Source: Kiritimatiellia bacterium
Lineage (GTDB): Bacteria > Verrucomicrobiota > Kiritimatiellia > RFP12 > UBA1067
DNA: 49,494 bases
NCBI GenBank assembly: GCA_024694365.1
Contig: JAILJX010000010.1
Span: forward strand, 1-49,494
Direction of reading: 5' to 3'
Shown: in pieces, positions 7,362 through 19,733 of the stretch
How positions within the stretch are numbered: the stretch's first letter is position 1
Layout: every line of letters starts with the position of its first letter
Translations under genes and position numbers: made by a program
Notes under the pieces: model-generated
Databases searched by the model: none
What the model saw: the letters and a program-made list of their open reading frames with translations, nothing else
What the model was told of the DNA's origin: nothing

Positions 7362-8999
7362 ATGTCCGACGACGTGAAGCACGAATGCGCCGTGGCGCTG
7401 GCCGTCTTGAGAAAGCCGGCCCCCGCCGCGGGCGATTTCGGAGGAACGAAGCTCTCGCTCCTTCTCGAAAAACAGCACAACCGGGGGCAGGACGGGGCGG
7501 GGGCCGCGATCCTGGGCGCGGACCCCTCCCCCGGCGCCCCTCCATACACGCTCTTCAAATCCGCGTCATCAACTCCGCTGGCCGACCTTCTCGGAATGAT
7601 CGCCAAACGCTCCGTCCAGGCAAGGGAAAGAATATTCCTCGGGCACCTCCGCTACGCCACGTTCGGGAAAAACGACGTGGCGTTCTGCCATCCTTTCGTC
7701 CACGAGTCGGACGAGTTGAGACACACGCTTCTTCTCGCGGGGAACTTCAATCTCACGAACGCGGCGGAGCTCTTCGACGATTACTCCAGGCATGGCGCAT
7801 TCCCGACCAGCAAAGCCGACGGATATCTCGTGACCCAGCTAATCGCCCGGGAGCTTGAACGCGGAGCAGACCTTCGAAGCGCCCTTTCGCGGGCGCTTTG
7901 CCGTGCGGACGGAGCATGGACGCTTTGCGGAATGACGGGGGACGGATGGGCGTTCGCGACGCGCGATCCGAACGGGATAAGACCGGCATTCATGCTGGTC
8001 ACGGAAGAGGCGGCCGTGGTGGCGAGCGAAAGGCCGGCCATCCAGGCGGCGTTCGACGCATCGCCCGAAGAGGTCGAGGAGATTCCCCCGGGCTCCGCTC
8101 TCATAATCTCTCCCGGAGGGGAGGTTGCCATAGCGAAACTCTGGCCGGAAAGGGAAAGCGATCGCCGCTCATGCTCGTTCGAACGCATATATTTCTCCCG
8201 CGCGAACGATGCGGCCATACACAGGGAGCGCAAGGCGCTGGGGGCCGCCCTGGCCAAACCGATACTCGAAGCTGTAGGCGGAGATTTCGGAAACACATTT
8301 TTCAGCTACATACCGAATTCGGCCAGAATCGCATTCCACGGACTGCTCGAAGCGCTGTGGACGGAAGGCCTCGCCGAGGGAAAGCCGGTCAGGTTCGGGG
8401 AAATCGCCGTCAAAGACGCCAAGTTCAGGACGTTCATAGCCGACGCCGCCGCAAGACGCGAATTCTACAGACACGTCTACGACGTCACATACGGCCTCAT
8501 ACGCCGCGACAGAGACACGCTCGTCGTCCTGGACGACTCGATAGTCCGCGGGAACACCATGAAACGCGCGATCCTGCCGATGCTCGACAGACTCGGGCCG
8601 AAGAGAATCGTCATAGCCTCGAGCGCCCCGCCGATACGCTACCCCGACTGCTACGGAATCGACATGTCTTCGCTGGGGGAGCTCGTCGCCTTCAGGGCGC
8701 TCGTGAACCTCATGGGGGAAAACGCCGACGAAGAACTGAGGAATGCGCCTCTCAGCGAACTCTACGCGCGTTTCGACGAGAAGGAACATGCGGACGAAAT
8801 CGCCCGGCTTCTCACGCCTCCGGACCTGAAGGCGGACGTGAAGGTCGTATTCCAGTCAGTAGGCTCGCTTCACGAGGCCTGTCCCGGCGACAGGGGAGAC
8901 TGGTACTTCACCGGCAACTACCCGACGGAAGGCGGACGCAAAGTTCTGGCAACCGCTTTGACAAACTATCTGGAGAGGAAAAATGGAAGATCTTATTGA
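7362..8999 (+). CDS. purF: Amidophosphoribosyltransferase (long, Bacteroidetes-like form)
   Basis: A 545-residue enzyme for the first committed step of purine synthesis: PRPP plus glutamine to phosphoribosylamine. The catalytic Cys is C9 (KHECAVA), preceded by eight residues that must be removed for it to become N-terminal, as in PurF forms with a propeptide. The glutaminase domain shows NRGQDGAG (40-47), GHLRYAT (94-100) and RDPNGIRP (201-208). The PRPP loop VLDDSIVRGNT is at 389-399. It is longer than the ~500-residue enterobacterial enzyme and resembles the long Bacteroidetes type. It starts 10 nt after the glutamine synthetase stop and overlaps carA by 17 nt. Confidence 0.93.
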   Translation: MSDDVKHECAVALAVLRKPAPAAGDFGGTKLSLLLEKQHNRGQDGAGAAILGADPSPGAPPYTLFKSASSTPLADLLGMIAKRSVQARERIFLGHLRYATFGKNDVAFCHPFVHESDELRHTLLLAGNFNLTNAAELFDDYSRHGAFPTSKADGYLVTQLIARELERGADLRSALSRALCRADGAWTLCGMTGDGWAFATRDPNGIRPAFMLVTEEAAVVASERPAIQAAFDASPEEVEEIPPGSALIISPGGEVAIAKLWPERESDRRSCSFERIYFSRANDAAIHRERKALGAALAKPILEAVGGDFGNTFFSYIPNSARIAFHGLLEALWTEGLAEGKPVRFGEIAVKDAKFRTFIADAAARREFYRHVYDVTYGLIRRDRDTLVVLDDSIVRGNTMKRAILPMLDRLGPKRIVIASSAPPIRYPDCYGIDMSSLGELVAFRALVNLMGENADEELRNAPLSELYARFDEKEHADEIARLLTPPDLKADVKVVFQSVGSLHEACPGDRGDWYFTGNYPTEGGRKVLATALTNYLERKNGRSY

Positions 9000-10101
9000 A
9001 AAATGGAGACGCGAGCGGGAGTGGAAGGCGTTTCTCGCGCTCGAGGACGGAACCGTCTTCCGCGGCGTCGCGTTCGGGGCGGGCAAAGACGCTGTGGGAG
9101 AAGCGGTTTTCAACACGGCCATGTGCGGATACGGAGAGATACTGACCGATCCGAGCTATGCAGGCGAATTCGTCACGCTGACATACCCGGAAATAGGCAA
9201 CTACGGCATCGCCGGCGAAGACGCGGAATCCCGCGGGCTCTGGCTCTCGGGGCTTGTCGCGGGGGAGCTCAACGAGCCGTCCAACTGGCGGTCCGAGCTT
9301 TCGCTCGACGAATACATGAAAAAGAACGGCAAGAGCGGAATCTACGGGGTGGACACGAGGGCGCTCACGCTGCACATCAGAGACTTCGGCAGCATGAAGG
9401 CCTATCTGCATGTCGAGGACAATCCGCTTGGCTTCGACGAGGCGGTCGAAAAGGCGCGAGGCTGGGAGGGTCTCGACGGAAAAGACTACGCCGCCAAAGT
9501 GACATGCAGCAAACCCTACGACATACCGTCTTGCGCGGGCGCGGACGCGCCCCGGGTGGCATGCTGGGATTTCGGCGTGAAGTCCAACATCCTCCGCTCC
9601 CTGGCAACCTTCGCCAACGTGACCGTCGTGCCGGCAAAGACGACCGCGGACGAGGTCCTCGCCATGAAACCCGACGGAGCGTTCCTCTCCAACGGACCCG
9701 CCGATCCCGCAGCCGTGGGTTACGCGATAGACAACATCTCCAGGATACTGGGCAAGGTTCCCTTGATGGGCATTTGTCTCGGCCACCAGCTGCTCGCCCT
9801 TGCGTGCGGCGCAAAGACGGGACGGCTGAAGTTCGGGCATCACGCCGCAAACCATCCGGTGAGGAATCTCGCCACGGGGAATGTCGAGATAACAAGCCAG
9901 AACCACAATTTTGCCGTCTTGCCCGATTCCGTGCCGGACTGCCTGGCCGTCACCCACGTCAGCCTCAACGACGGATCGATAGAAGGCCTCAGGCACAGGA
10001 GCCTTCCTGCGTTCTCCGTGCAATACCACCCGGAGGCATGCCCGGGTCCGCATGATTCGTCCTACCTGTTCAGCGAATTCAAGGAAATGATATCGAAATG
10101 A
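8983..10101 (+). CDS. carA: Carbamoyl-phosphate synthase, small (glutaminase) subunit
   Basis: A 372-residue subunit that hydrolyses glutamine and passes ammonia to CarB for carbamoyl phosphate (pyrimidine and arginine synthesis). The N-terminal CarA-specific domain has FLALEDGTVFRGVAFG and the GYGEILTDPSY motif. The class I amidotransferase domain has the nucleophile C265 in GICLGHQ and the catalytic His-Glu pair in QYHPEA. ATG 8983 lies inside the last codons of purF with GGAGAGGAA just before it. The gene ends in an ATGA overlap with pyrG. Having pyrG between carA and carB is unusual but keeps glutamine-using enzymes together. Confidence 0.96.
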   Translation: MEDLIEKWRREREWKAFLALEDGTVFRGVAFGAGKDAVGEAVFNTAMCGYGEILTDPSYAGEFVTLTYPEIGNYGIAGEDAESRGLWLSGLVAGELNEPSNWRSELSLDEYMKKNGKSGIYGVDTRALTLHIRDFGSMKAYLHVEDNPLGFDEAVEKARGWEGLDGKDYAAKVTCSKPYDIPSCAGADAPRVACWDFGVKSNILRSLATFANVTVVPAKTTADEVLAMKPDGAFLSNGPADPAAVGYAIDNISRILGKVPLMGICLGHQLLALACGAKTGRLKFGHHAANHPVRNLATGNVEITSQNHNFAVLPDSVPDCLAVTHVSLNDGSIEGLRHRSLPAFSVQYHPEACPGPHDSSYLFSEFKEMISK

Positions 10102-11695
10102 AAAAGAAATATGTTTTCATAACGGGAGGGGTGGTATCGAGTCTCGGCAAGGGAATCACAAGCGCATCCCTCGCCCTTCTGCTCAAAAGCCGCGGATACA
10201 GGGTTTTCATGCAGAAGCTCGACCCCTACCTGAACATAGACCCGGGGACCATGAGCCCGTTTCAGCACGGCGAGGTTTTCGTGACGGACGACGGAGCCGA
10301 GACGGATCTGGATCTCGGCCACTACGAGCGCTTCGCGGGCGTCACCTGCACGAAGGCGTCCAACTTCACGTCGGGGCGGATATATTCGGCCGTTCTTGCG
10401 CGCGAAAGAGCCGGCGGATATCTCGGAAGGACGGTGCAGGTCGTTCCGCACATAACGGACGAGATAAAGAATGCGATACGCTCCGCAGGCGAACACGATT
10501 GCGACATCGTCCTTTGCGAGATAGGCGGCGTATCGGGCGACATAGAGTCGCTGCCCTTCCTTGAAGCGGCGCGCCAGTTCCGATTCGAGGCGGGAAGCGA
10601 GAACACATGCTTCGTGCATCTCACGCTGGTGCCGTATCTCAAGGCGGCCGGCGAGCTTAAGACGAAACCCTCGCAGCATTCCGTCGGCCAGCTGAGAAAC
10701 ATCGGGATCATACCCGACATCCTCGTATGCCGCACGGAAATGGACATCCCGGAAGAACACCTCGAAAAGCTGGCGCTTTTCTGCAACGTGAAAAGGGAGT
10801 GCGTCATCGAAGAGAAGGACGTGACGGAATCCGTCTATGCCGTCCCGCGCGAACTCAGGAAGCAGGGTCTCGACGAACAGGTCTTGAAGCAGCTCCATCT
10901 TGACATATGGCCCATAAAGCACACCGTGTGGGACACGCTCGTGAGGAAAGCGACAAGGCCGAAGCGGCACTGCAAAGTCGCGCTCGTGGGAAAATACATG
11001 GCAATACGCGATGCGTACAAATCGATATACGAAGCGCTTCAGCATGCCGGGATGGCCCACGACTGCAAAGTCGAGGTCTCGCCCATCGAAGCCGAGGACC
11101 TGAAGATCGCAAATCTTCGCGAGGCGGACGCGATACTCGTTCCGGGCGGCTTCGGCTCGCGCGGGGTTGAAGGGAAGATAGCGGCGATAAGATACGCGAG
11201 AGAGAAAAAGATCCCGTTTCTCGGCATATGCCTTGGAATGCAATGCACGGTCATAGAGTTCGCCAGGGACGTTCTCGGGTGGAAAGACGCCAACTCGACG
11301 GAGTTCGATCAGGGAACGGCGCACCCGGTCATCGATCTCATGGACGAACAGAAAGGCGTGAGCGCGAAAGGCGGCACGATGCGCCTCGGGTCGTATCCCT
11401 GCTCGCTCAAAAAGGGTTCGCTCGCGTCGAAACTATACAGGTCGGCGTCCATCGCCGAGCGGCACCGCCACCGCTACGAATTCGCGGCCGGGGGTCCATT
11501 CAGGGATGCGCTGGAAAAGGCGGGGCTCGAGGTAACGGGACTCTCGCCGGACGGAAAGCTAGTCGAAGTCGTCGAACTCAAGAACCACCCGTACTTCATC
11601 GCGGCGCAGTTCCACCCCGAATTCAAGTCCAGGCCGACCGCTCCGCACCCCCTCTTCGCAGGTCTCGTCGGCGCCGCTCTCAAAGGCAAAACGAA

Positions 11696-11699
<4 letters not shown>
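10098..11699 (+). CDS. pyrG: CTP synthase
   Basis: A 533-residue enzyme converting UTP to CTP with ATP and glutamine. The N-terminal synthetase domain has the P-loop-like start [20 protein letters not shown] and [13 protein letters not shown] followed by [19 protein letters not shown]. The C-terminal glutaminase domain has the nucleophile C378 in LGICLGMQ and the His-Glu pair in [10 protein letters not shown]. Length is normal. It starts in an ATGA overlap with carA and ends in an ATGA overlap with carB, so the three are translationally coupled. This is the third glutamine amidotransferase in a row after glutamine synthetase. Confidence 0.97.
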
Positions 11700-14817
<3,118 letters not shown>

Positions 14818-14821
<4 letters not shown>

Positions 14822-14829
14822 TATAATAC
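14818..14829 (+). promoter_or_regulatory. TGATATAAT-type -10 box before the SDR gene
   Basis: ATGATATAATAC carries a perfect TATAAT at 14822-14827. Only 9 nt separate it from the ATG at 14837, so a transcript from it would have almost no leader. No good -35 hexamer was found. The same core recurs at four other gene starts in this window. Confidence 0.5.
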
Positions 14830-14836
14830 GGGTGTC

Positions 14837-15601
14837 ATGACGACACTCATAACAGGAGCGAGTTCCGGAATAGGAGAAGCGCTCGCCCTTGCGTCCGCAG
14901 CGAGGGGGGATGCTCTCTTCATATGCGGACGCGACGAACAGAGGCTTGCGGCTGTCGCGGAAGCCTGCCGCAGGGCAGGCGCCCGGAGCGTCGACTCCCG
15001 TCGCGTAGACGTCACGGATCCGGTTGCCGTCGGAGAATGGATCGAGCTGGCGGACAAAACCGCACCCCTCGAGCGCGTTTTCGCAAACGCCGGAGTGGCG
15101 ACGGGCGAGGAGACGGCATCGAATGTCCGGCGGACCTTCGAAACCAACGTCTCAGGCACGGTCAACACCGTTCTTCCCGCGATAGAGGCCTTCAGGAGAC
15201 ACGGCGGCGGACAGCTTGTCATAACCGCATCGATAGCAGGGTACGGTCCGCTCGCGAGCTGCCCTTCCTACTCTGCGACAAAAAGCTGCCTAAAGACATG
15301 GGGCCTTGCGATGAGGGGTGCGCTGAAAAAGGAAAACATCCGGGTGAGCGTGGTGTGCCCCGGATTCATACGTTCGCGGCTGACGGACAAAAATACATGC
15401 CCTATGCCGTTTTTCATGGAGGCCGGCAAGGCCGCCCGCATCATCATTTCCCGGGCGGACCGGAACATCGGCCTGATCGCATTTCCGTGGCCGATGCGCC
15501 TGGCGGTCTGGATTCTTTCCATCCTCCCCTTCCGGATAAACGAATTCGTCAACAGGTTCATCCCGGAGAAGATCTCCGCGGGCAGCCCCAAGACTCTTTA
15601 G
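14837..15601 (+). CDS. Short-chain dehydrogenase/reductase
   Basis: A 254-residue classical SDR. The Rossmann nucleotide-binding motif TGASSGIG is at 6-13, NAG (FANAGVA) near 80, the catalytic Ser in ITASIAGYG, and the active-site YSATK with Y145 and K149. The C-terminal 50 residues (FPWPMRLAVWILSILPF) are hydrophobic and may associate with the membrane, as in SDRs acting on lipid or fatty substrates; the substrate is unknown. It lies 15 nt after carB and 2 nt before the phosphoesterase gene, so those two are probably co-transcribed. No strong Shine-Dalgarno sequence precedes the ATG, in keeping with the -10 box placed 9 nt upstream. Confidence 0.88.
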   Translation: MTTLITGASSGIGEALALASAARGDALFICGRDEQRLAAVAEACRRAGARSVDSRRVDVTDPVAVGEWIELADKTAPLERVFANAGVATGEETASNVRRTFETNVSGTVNTVLPAIEAFRRHGGGQLVITASIAGYGPLASCPSYSATKSCLKTWGLAMRGALKKENIRVSVVCPGFIRSRLTDKNTCPMPFFMEAGKAARIIISRADRNIGLIAFPWPMRLAVWILSILPFRINEFVNRFIPEKISAGSPKTL

Positions 15602-15603
15602 AG

Positions 15604-16707
15604 ATGAAAGTAGCGGTCATCTCAGACATACACGCCAACCTCGACGCCATGCGACGCGTCCTGGCGGACGCTTCGCGGGAGGGCGTGGAGAAGATCGCAT
15701 GCCTCGGGGACATTGCGGGGTACGGTCCCATGCCGAAGGAGACAGTGGATCTCGCGAAAAGCCGGTGCGACCTTGTCATAGCCGGGAACCACGACGACGC
15801 CGTATCGGGACGCGGCAGCGGGGAGGCGTTCATAGATCTTGCCGCAGACGCGGTGAAGCGGCACAGGGCTGCGCTCGGTGCGGACGACATCGCATGGCTA
15901 AAGAGCCTTCCATACTCCGCCTCGTGCGCCGAGGCGATGTTCGTGCACGGCGACGCCACCGATCCGCAACGCTTCCTGTACATACTCGACGAGCAGGGGG
16001 CGGCGGCGAATTTTGCGTCCGTCGACTTCAAGCTTCTCTTCGTCGGCCACACTCACGAGCCGTGCATATTCGTCACGGGGCGCTCCGGCAACGTCTACAA
16101 GACCGCGCCGCAGGACTTCACGATCGAAGCCGGCAAACGATACATAGTCAATCCCGGCTCGGTCGGATATCCGAGGGACTCCGGCGGAATCTGCCGCTCG
16201 TCGTACGTGATCTACGACACGGAGGAGCGGACCGTCCGCTTCCGCTTCCTGCCGTTTTCCGTCGCGTCGGTTATGCAGCGCGGGGGCGCCGGCTCGCGCA
16301 GGCGCATGAAAGCCTGGCTTCTCACGCTGCTCGTCCTCGCCGCTGCAGCCGCCGGGGCGCTCTATGCCGTAAAACGCTTCTCGGCGAAACCGGAGACCGC
16401 CGTCGTCCAAGAGCCGGAGCGGTTCTCGGCGACAAAAGAGCTCGTCCTCGATGGCGCCGGCGAGGCAAGGGCGAACCTGCGCCTCAAAAAAGGATCTCCG
16501 CCCGCAAATCTCCAGGTGGAATTCCTGGGCAAGGCGGGGGAGCGGCTTTCCGTCGAAACGACAACGGTGAAACAGTCGAACACAAGGGTGTGGCACGCGC
16601 CGAAAGGATCGGACAAGGCCGTTTTCTCCGTCGAGAACGTGGAGAGCGAAAAGCTGCCGGTCATCGAAAGTTTCGAACCGCAAGCCTGTCGTCAAACGGG
16701 ATCTTGA
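15604..16707 (+). CDS. Metallophosphoesterase fused to a membrane anchor and extra domain
   Basis: A 367-residue protein. Residues 1 to about 225 form a calcineurin-like phosphodiesterase of the YfcE/MJ0936 type with all metal ligands visible: DIHANLDA (8-15), GDIAGYGP, GNHDD, VHGD and GHTH. Then comes a basic stretch (RRRMK, near 235), one membrane helix (about 237-255, WLLTLLVLAAAAAGALYAV) and a ~105-residue tail of predicted beta strands with no recognised family. By the positive-inside rule the esterase faces the cytoplasm and the tail the periplasm. Ordinary members of the family lack this extension. The ATG is 2 nt after the SDR stop. Its last 47 nt overlap the 3' end of the convergent MurE-like gene. 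Confidence 0.85.
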   Translation: MKVAVISDIHANLDAMRRVLADASREGVEKIACLGDIAGYGPMPKETVDLAKSRCDLVIAGNHDDAVSGRGSGEAFIDLAADAVKRHRAALGADDIAWLKSLPYSASCAEAMFVHGDATDPQRFLYILDEQGAAANFASVDFKLLFVGHTHEPCIFVTGRSGNVYKTAPQDFTIEAGKRYIVNPGSVGYPRDSGGICRSSYVIYDTEERTVRFRFLPFSVASVMQRGGAGSRRRMKAWLLTLLVLAAAAAGALYAVKRFSAKPETAVVQEPERFSATKELVLDGAGEARANLRLKKGSPPANLQVEFLGKAGERLSVETTTVKQSNTRVWHAPKGSDKAVFSVENVESEKLPVIESFEPQACRQTGS

Positions 16708-17800
16708 CGCCCTTGATCTCCTGCGTCGTCTCGTGGCCCTTCCCGGCTATGATGACGGTGTCGCGCGATCCGGCCTCGCGGAGCGCGAGCGCTATGGCTT
16801 TGGCGCGATCGGGCTCTACGGACATCTTCCCGGCGTTCGCACGATCCACCCCCTTCAGTATCGCATCTATTATCGCGAGGGGGTCTTCGCTTCTCGGGTT
16901 GTCGCTCGTGACCACGGCGCGATCGGCAAGGCGCGAAGCGGCTTCGCCCATGAGAGGGCGCTTCAGCGGATCGCGGTCTCCGCCGGCGCCGAAAACGACC
17001 CACAGCCTGCCGTCCGCAGGAGTGAAGCCGCGCGCCGCGCCGAGCACTTTCTCCAGTCCGTCGGGCGTATGGGCGAAATCAACGTAAACCGATGCCTTGA
17101 CGCGAGGGTTTTCCACCTTTTCCAGCCGCCCCCAGCGCGGGAAAAGAGAGGGTATCGTCTTCTGTATGGCTTCGTGCGGCACTCCCGCCGCCTCTGCGAG
17201 CGCCGCGGCGAGAAGAACGTTGGACCTGTTGTAGTCGCCTGCCAGGGGAAGCCGGGAAAGATCGAATCTCGGCGAGCGCGCCGAAACGGGAATGACGTTT
17301 AGCGCGAGACTGCCGACCGCATCGAGCATCTCGCGGCCATAGCCGCCATCCAGACACACGGCATAAGGCGGGAAATCGCCCCTTCCGGCGGAGGACGGCG
17401 CCGCGCCGCCGTTCGCAGCGAGGGCGATCTGTTCGGCGAAGGCGCGTTTCACTCCAAAATACGCCTCCATAGTCTTATGGTAGTCGAGATGGTCCTCGCT
17501 GAGATTCGTGAACGCGCCGCCGGAGAAAACGGTGTCGCCAGTCCTGTGCTGGTGGATCGCATGCGAAGAGACCTCCATCGCGCAATCGGTGCAGCCGTTC
17601 GACTCCATGGCGGAAAATATCTCCTTGAGCCTTGCGAGAGGAGGCGTCGTGTATCCGGTCGAGAAACGGTCTTTGCCGTCGAAAACCTCGACGGTGGTGA
17701 CGTATCCGCACTTGCGCGAAGGATCCGCATTCATGAATCCGGCGAGAATCCACGTCGTCGTGGTCTTGCCGTTCGTTCCCGTTATCCCCCAGACTCGCAT
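16661..17800 (-). CDS. MurE-like ligase lacking the N-terminal UDP-binding domain
   Basis: A 379-residue Mur ligase. The ATP P-loop GTNGKTT is at 8-14, so the protein begins directly at the central ATPase domain; the ~90-residue first domain that holds UDP-MurNAc in MurE is absent. The rest is complete: TTPP, EVSSHA (the MurE EVSSH motif), TNLSEDHLDYH, GDYNRSN, PRWGRLEKV, VDFAHTPDGLEKVL, GAGGDRD, DNPRSEDP and AGKGHE. DNPR is associated with meso-diaminopimelate specificity. ATG 17800 has GAAGGGG before it and lies 5 nt after the queF stop; upstream in this frame is queF sequence, so no missing domain hides there. A true murE is expected elsewhere; the real substrate is unknown. Confidence 0.8.
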   Translation of the reverse strand: MRVWGITGTNGKTTTTWILAGFMNADPSRKCGYVTTVEVFDGKDRFSTGYTTPPLARLKEIFSAMESNGCTDCAMEVSSHAIHQHRTGDTVFSGGAFTNLSEDHLDYHKTMEAYFGVKRAFAEQIALAANGGAAPSSAGRGDFPPYAVCLDGGYGREMLDAVGSLALNVIPVSARSPRFDLSRLPLAGDYNRSNVLLAAALAEAAGVPHEAIQKTIPSLFPRWGRLEKVENPRVKASVYVDFAHTPDGLEKVLGAARGFTPADGRLWVVFGAGGDRDPLKRPLMGEAASRLADRAVVTSDNPRSEDPLAIIDAILKGVDRANAGKMSVEPDRAKAIALALREAGSRDTVIIAGKGHETTQEIKGVKIPFDDRLAVRNFR

Positions 17801-17805
17801 CCCCT

Positions 17806-18270
17806 TCAGTCCCTCACGCCGCTCCAGGACTCGAAACGCCTGGCGGCGAGAGATCTGTACTTCGCCCCCGAGCCGCCGTTCACGAACGGATCGATCGAGA
17901 TTCCCCCGCGCGCAGCGAACTTGCCGTACACTTCCATGTACTTGGGCTTGAGCAACGCACAAAGGTCGTCGTATATCACGTTTATGACGTCCTCGTGGAA
18001 ATCGCCGTGGTTGCGGAAGCCGAAAAGATAGAGCTTGAGCGATTTTGACTCGACAAGCTTCTTCGCGGGGATGTAGCGTATGGTCAGCGTCGCGAAGTCG
18101 GGCTGACCCGTCTTGGGGCACAGCGTCGTAAACTCCGGCGCGGTGAAAGTCACCCAGTAGTCGCGGCCTGGATGGCGGTTTTCGAACGCGTCCAGCACCG
18201 ACGGATCGTAATCCCTGGGCGCAGGCGTCGTGCGCCCCAGCGTCTTCAAAGTATCAAGGTCGTTTCTCAT
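17806..18270 (-). CDS. queF: NADPH-dependent 7-cyano-7-deazaguanine reductase (short type)
   Basis: A 154-residue QueF that reduces preQ0 to preQ1 in queuosine tRNA modification. The nucleophile is C51 in [13 protein letters not shown], with D58 as the nearby acid. The QueF motif [15 protein letters not shown] lies at 74-88, followed by HE at 92-93. Length fits the unimodular (YkvM) type. No other queuosine gene is in the window. A sigma-70-like promoter with TATACT 9 nt upstream of the ATG makes the leader nearly absent, and no Shine-Dalgarno sequence is seen. It is followed after 5 nt by the MurE-like gene. Confidence 0.95.
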   Translation of the reverse strand: MRNDLDTLKTLGRTTPAPRDYDPSVLDAFENRHPGRDYWVTFTAPEFTTLCPKTGQPDFATLTIRYIPAKKLVESKSLKLYLFGFRNHGDFHEDVINVIYDDLCALLKPKYMEVYGKFAARGGISIDPFVNGGSGAKYRSLAARRFESWSGVRD

Positions 18271-18279
18271 GTCGGATTC

Positions 18280-18308
18280 AGTATACCATTTTCCGGCGCT
18301 CCGTTCAA
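18280..18308 (-). promoter_or_regulatory. Sigma-70-type promoter of queF
   Basis: On the minus strand TTGAAC (18303-18308) and TATACT (18280-18285) are spaced by 17 nt. The predicted start, near 18273, is within 3 nt of the queF ATG. The -35 lies over the stop codon of the sugar transferase gene. Confidence 0.6.
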
Positions 18309-19720
18309 CGGGCGCCGCGCATCATGACAACCGCGATGAAAGTCCTCAGAAGAATCCATACGTCAAGCCACGGAGACCAGTTGAGGACGTAGTACGTGTC
18401 TAGCGCGACGCGGCGGTCGTAATCGGTGTCGCTGCGGCCCGAGACCTGCCACAGGCCCGTCACCCCGGGGCGCACCGACGAAAACGTGGCGTAGTGGGGC
18501 CCGTAGTGCTTGACCTCGTCCTCGACTATCGGCCTCGGGCCTATGAGCGCCATCTCGCCGGCGAAGACGTTGAAAAGCTGCGGAAGCTCGTCCAGCGAAG
18601 TGCGCCTAAGGAAGCGGCCGAGAGGCGTGACGCGAGGGTCGTCCGAAAGCTTGCAATTGCGCTCCCACTCGTCCGCTGCGGATGGATTCTCCGCAAGAAG
18701 TTTCGCGAGGCGCGCGTCGGCATCGGAATACATGGAGCGGAACTTCCACACGCGGAAATGCCGTCCGCCGCGTCCGAGCCGCTTCTGGCGGTAGAAGACG
18801 GGTCCGCGGCTGGTGAGTTTGACGAGAAGCGGTATGATGACGAAGAGAGGGACGGCAAAGATGAACGCGGCCACGGCAAGCAGAAAGTCGAGCAGACGCT
18901 TCTGAAAGCGCAAAACCCTCTTTCGCGCCTGATTGACCATCTCCAGCCCGCCGAGTCCGTCGAACGTCACCGACTTCGAACCGTATACGGGGAAAGAGGA
19001 TGCCGTCGGCAGAAATTCGACGTGGGTGAACCACGAGGCGAATTCCTTCATCTGGCAGCGGAAGAGCCTTTCGTCCTGGCAGGCGAGAAGAATCTTTATG
19101 TCGCGTTTCTTCGCCTCCGGGACAATTTCCTCAAGCGGACCCAGGCACGCGATCCCGGACGCCTCTAGGGCCTTGTCAGGGGTTCTCACCCCGCCCAGGT
19201 ACCCCACTATCCGGAAACCGGTGTAGCAGTCGTCGGCCAGGACCGATGCGACGCGGCGCGCGGTCTCCCCGGCGCCTGCCAGAAGAACGGGCATCTGTCC
19301 GATGCGGAAGCGGAAAAGCAAACGGCGGGCGATGTTGCGCACCGGCTGGGCCAAAAGGGCGGTGGCCACTCCCGATATCGAGATGACGGCGCGCGAATAT
19401 CCCTCCATCGTCTGGTATCTCATGACGATGAAGGTGACGACCCCGAGATGCACGATAAGCGAGGAGAGTATCTGGCGGCGCATCTCCTCCACGGGGGGAA
19501 GAGGCGCCGCGGGATACATCCAGCTGCCGTGGTACAGGCCGAGGAGCGCGTTGACCGCGACAAGCGCAGGAATCACCGGCCAGAAATCCGCATAAAGGGC
19601 CGGATCGTAGTCGCCGCCCAGCATGCGGTAGGCCAAAACAGAGAGCGTCCACGCCGCAGCGATGCACAAGGCATCCGTAAGCGCAAGGACGACGACTCTG
19701 ATCCGGCCCTGGGTGAACAT
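18305..19720 (-). CDS. Undecaprenyl-phosphate sugar phosphotransferase (WbaP/WcaJ-like)
   Basis: A 471-residue membrane enzyme that moves a sugar-1-phosphate onto undecaprenyl phosphate, the first step of a surface glycan. Four or so N-terminal membrane helices (to ~135) lead to a nucleotide-binding-like domain ([13 protein letters not shown], ~145-270). Then comes a membrane hairpin ([22 protein letters not shown]) and the catalytic PF02397 domain: [47 protein letters not shown] and [14 protein letters not shown]. The full-length WbaP layout suggests galactose or a similar sugar, but specificity cannot be read. ATG 19720 follows GGAGAGGA, 13 nt after the helical-repeat gene. It is the last gene of the envelope operon. 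Confidence 0.93.
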   Translation of the reverse strand: MFTQGRIRVVVLALTDALCIAAAWTLSVLAYRMLGGDYDPALYADFWPVIPALVAVNALLGLYHGSWMYPAAPLPPVEEMRRQILSSLIVHLGVVTFIVMRYQTMEGYSRAVISISGVATALLAQPVRNIARRLLFRFRIGQMPVLLAGAGETARRVASVLADDCYTGFRIVGYLGGVRTPDKALEASGIACLGPLEEIVPEAKKRDIKILLACQDERLFRCQMKEFASWFTHVEFLPTASSFPVYGSKSVTFDGLGGLEMVNQARKRVLRFQKRLLDFLLAVAAFIFAVPLFVIIPLLVKLTSRGPVFYRQKRLGRGGRHFRVWKFRSMYSDADARLAKLLAENPSAADEWERNCKLSDDPRVTPLGRFLRRTSLDELPQLFNVFAGEMALIGPRPIVEDEVKHYGPHYATFSSVRPGVTGLWQVSGRSDTDYDRRVALDTYYVLNWSPWLDVWILLRTFIAVVMMRGAR

Positions 19721-19733
19721 TCGGTCCTCTCCG

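Noticed and set aside
17801..18121. Upstream extension of the MurE-like frame as a possible missing first domain
   Set aside because: The extended translation is Arg-rich, has no MurE domain-1 features, and lies over queF, which is certain in another frame.
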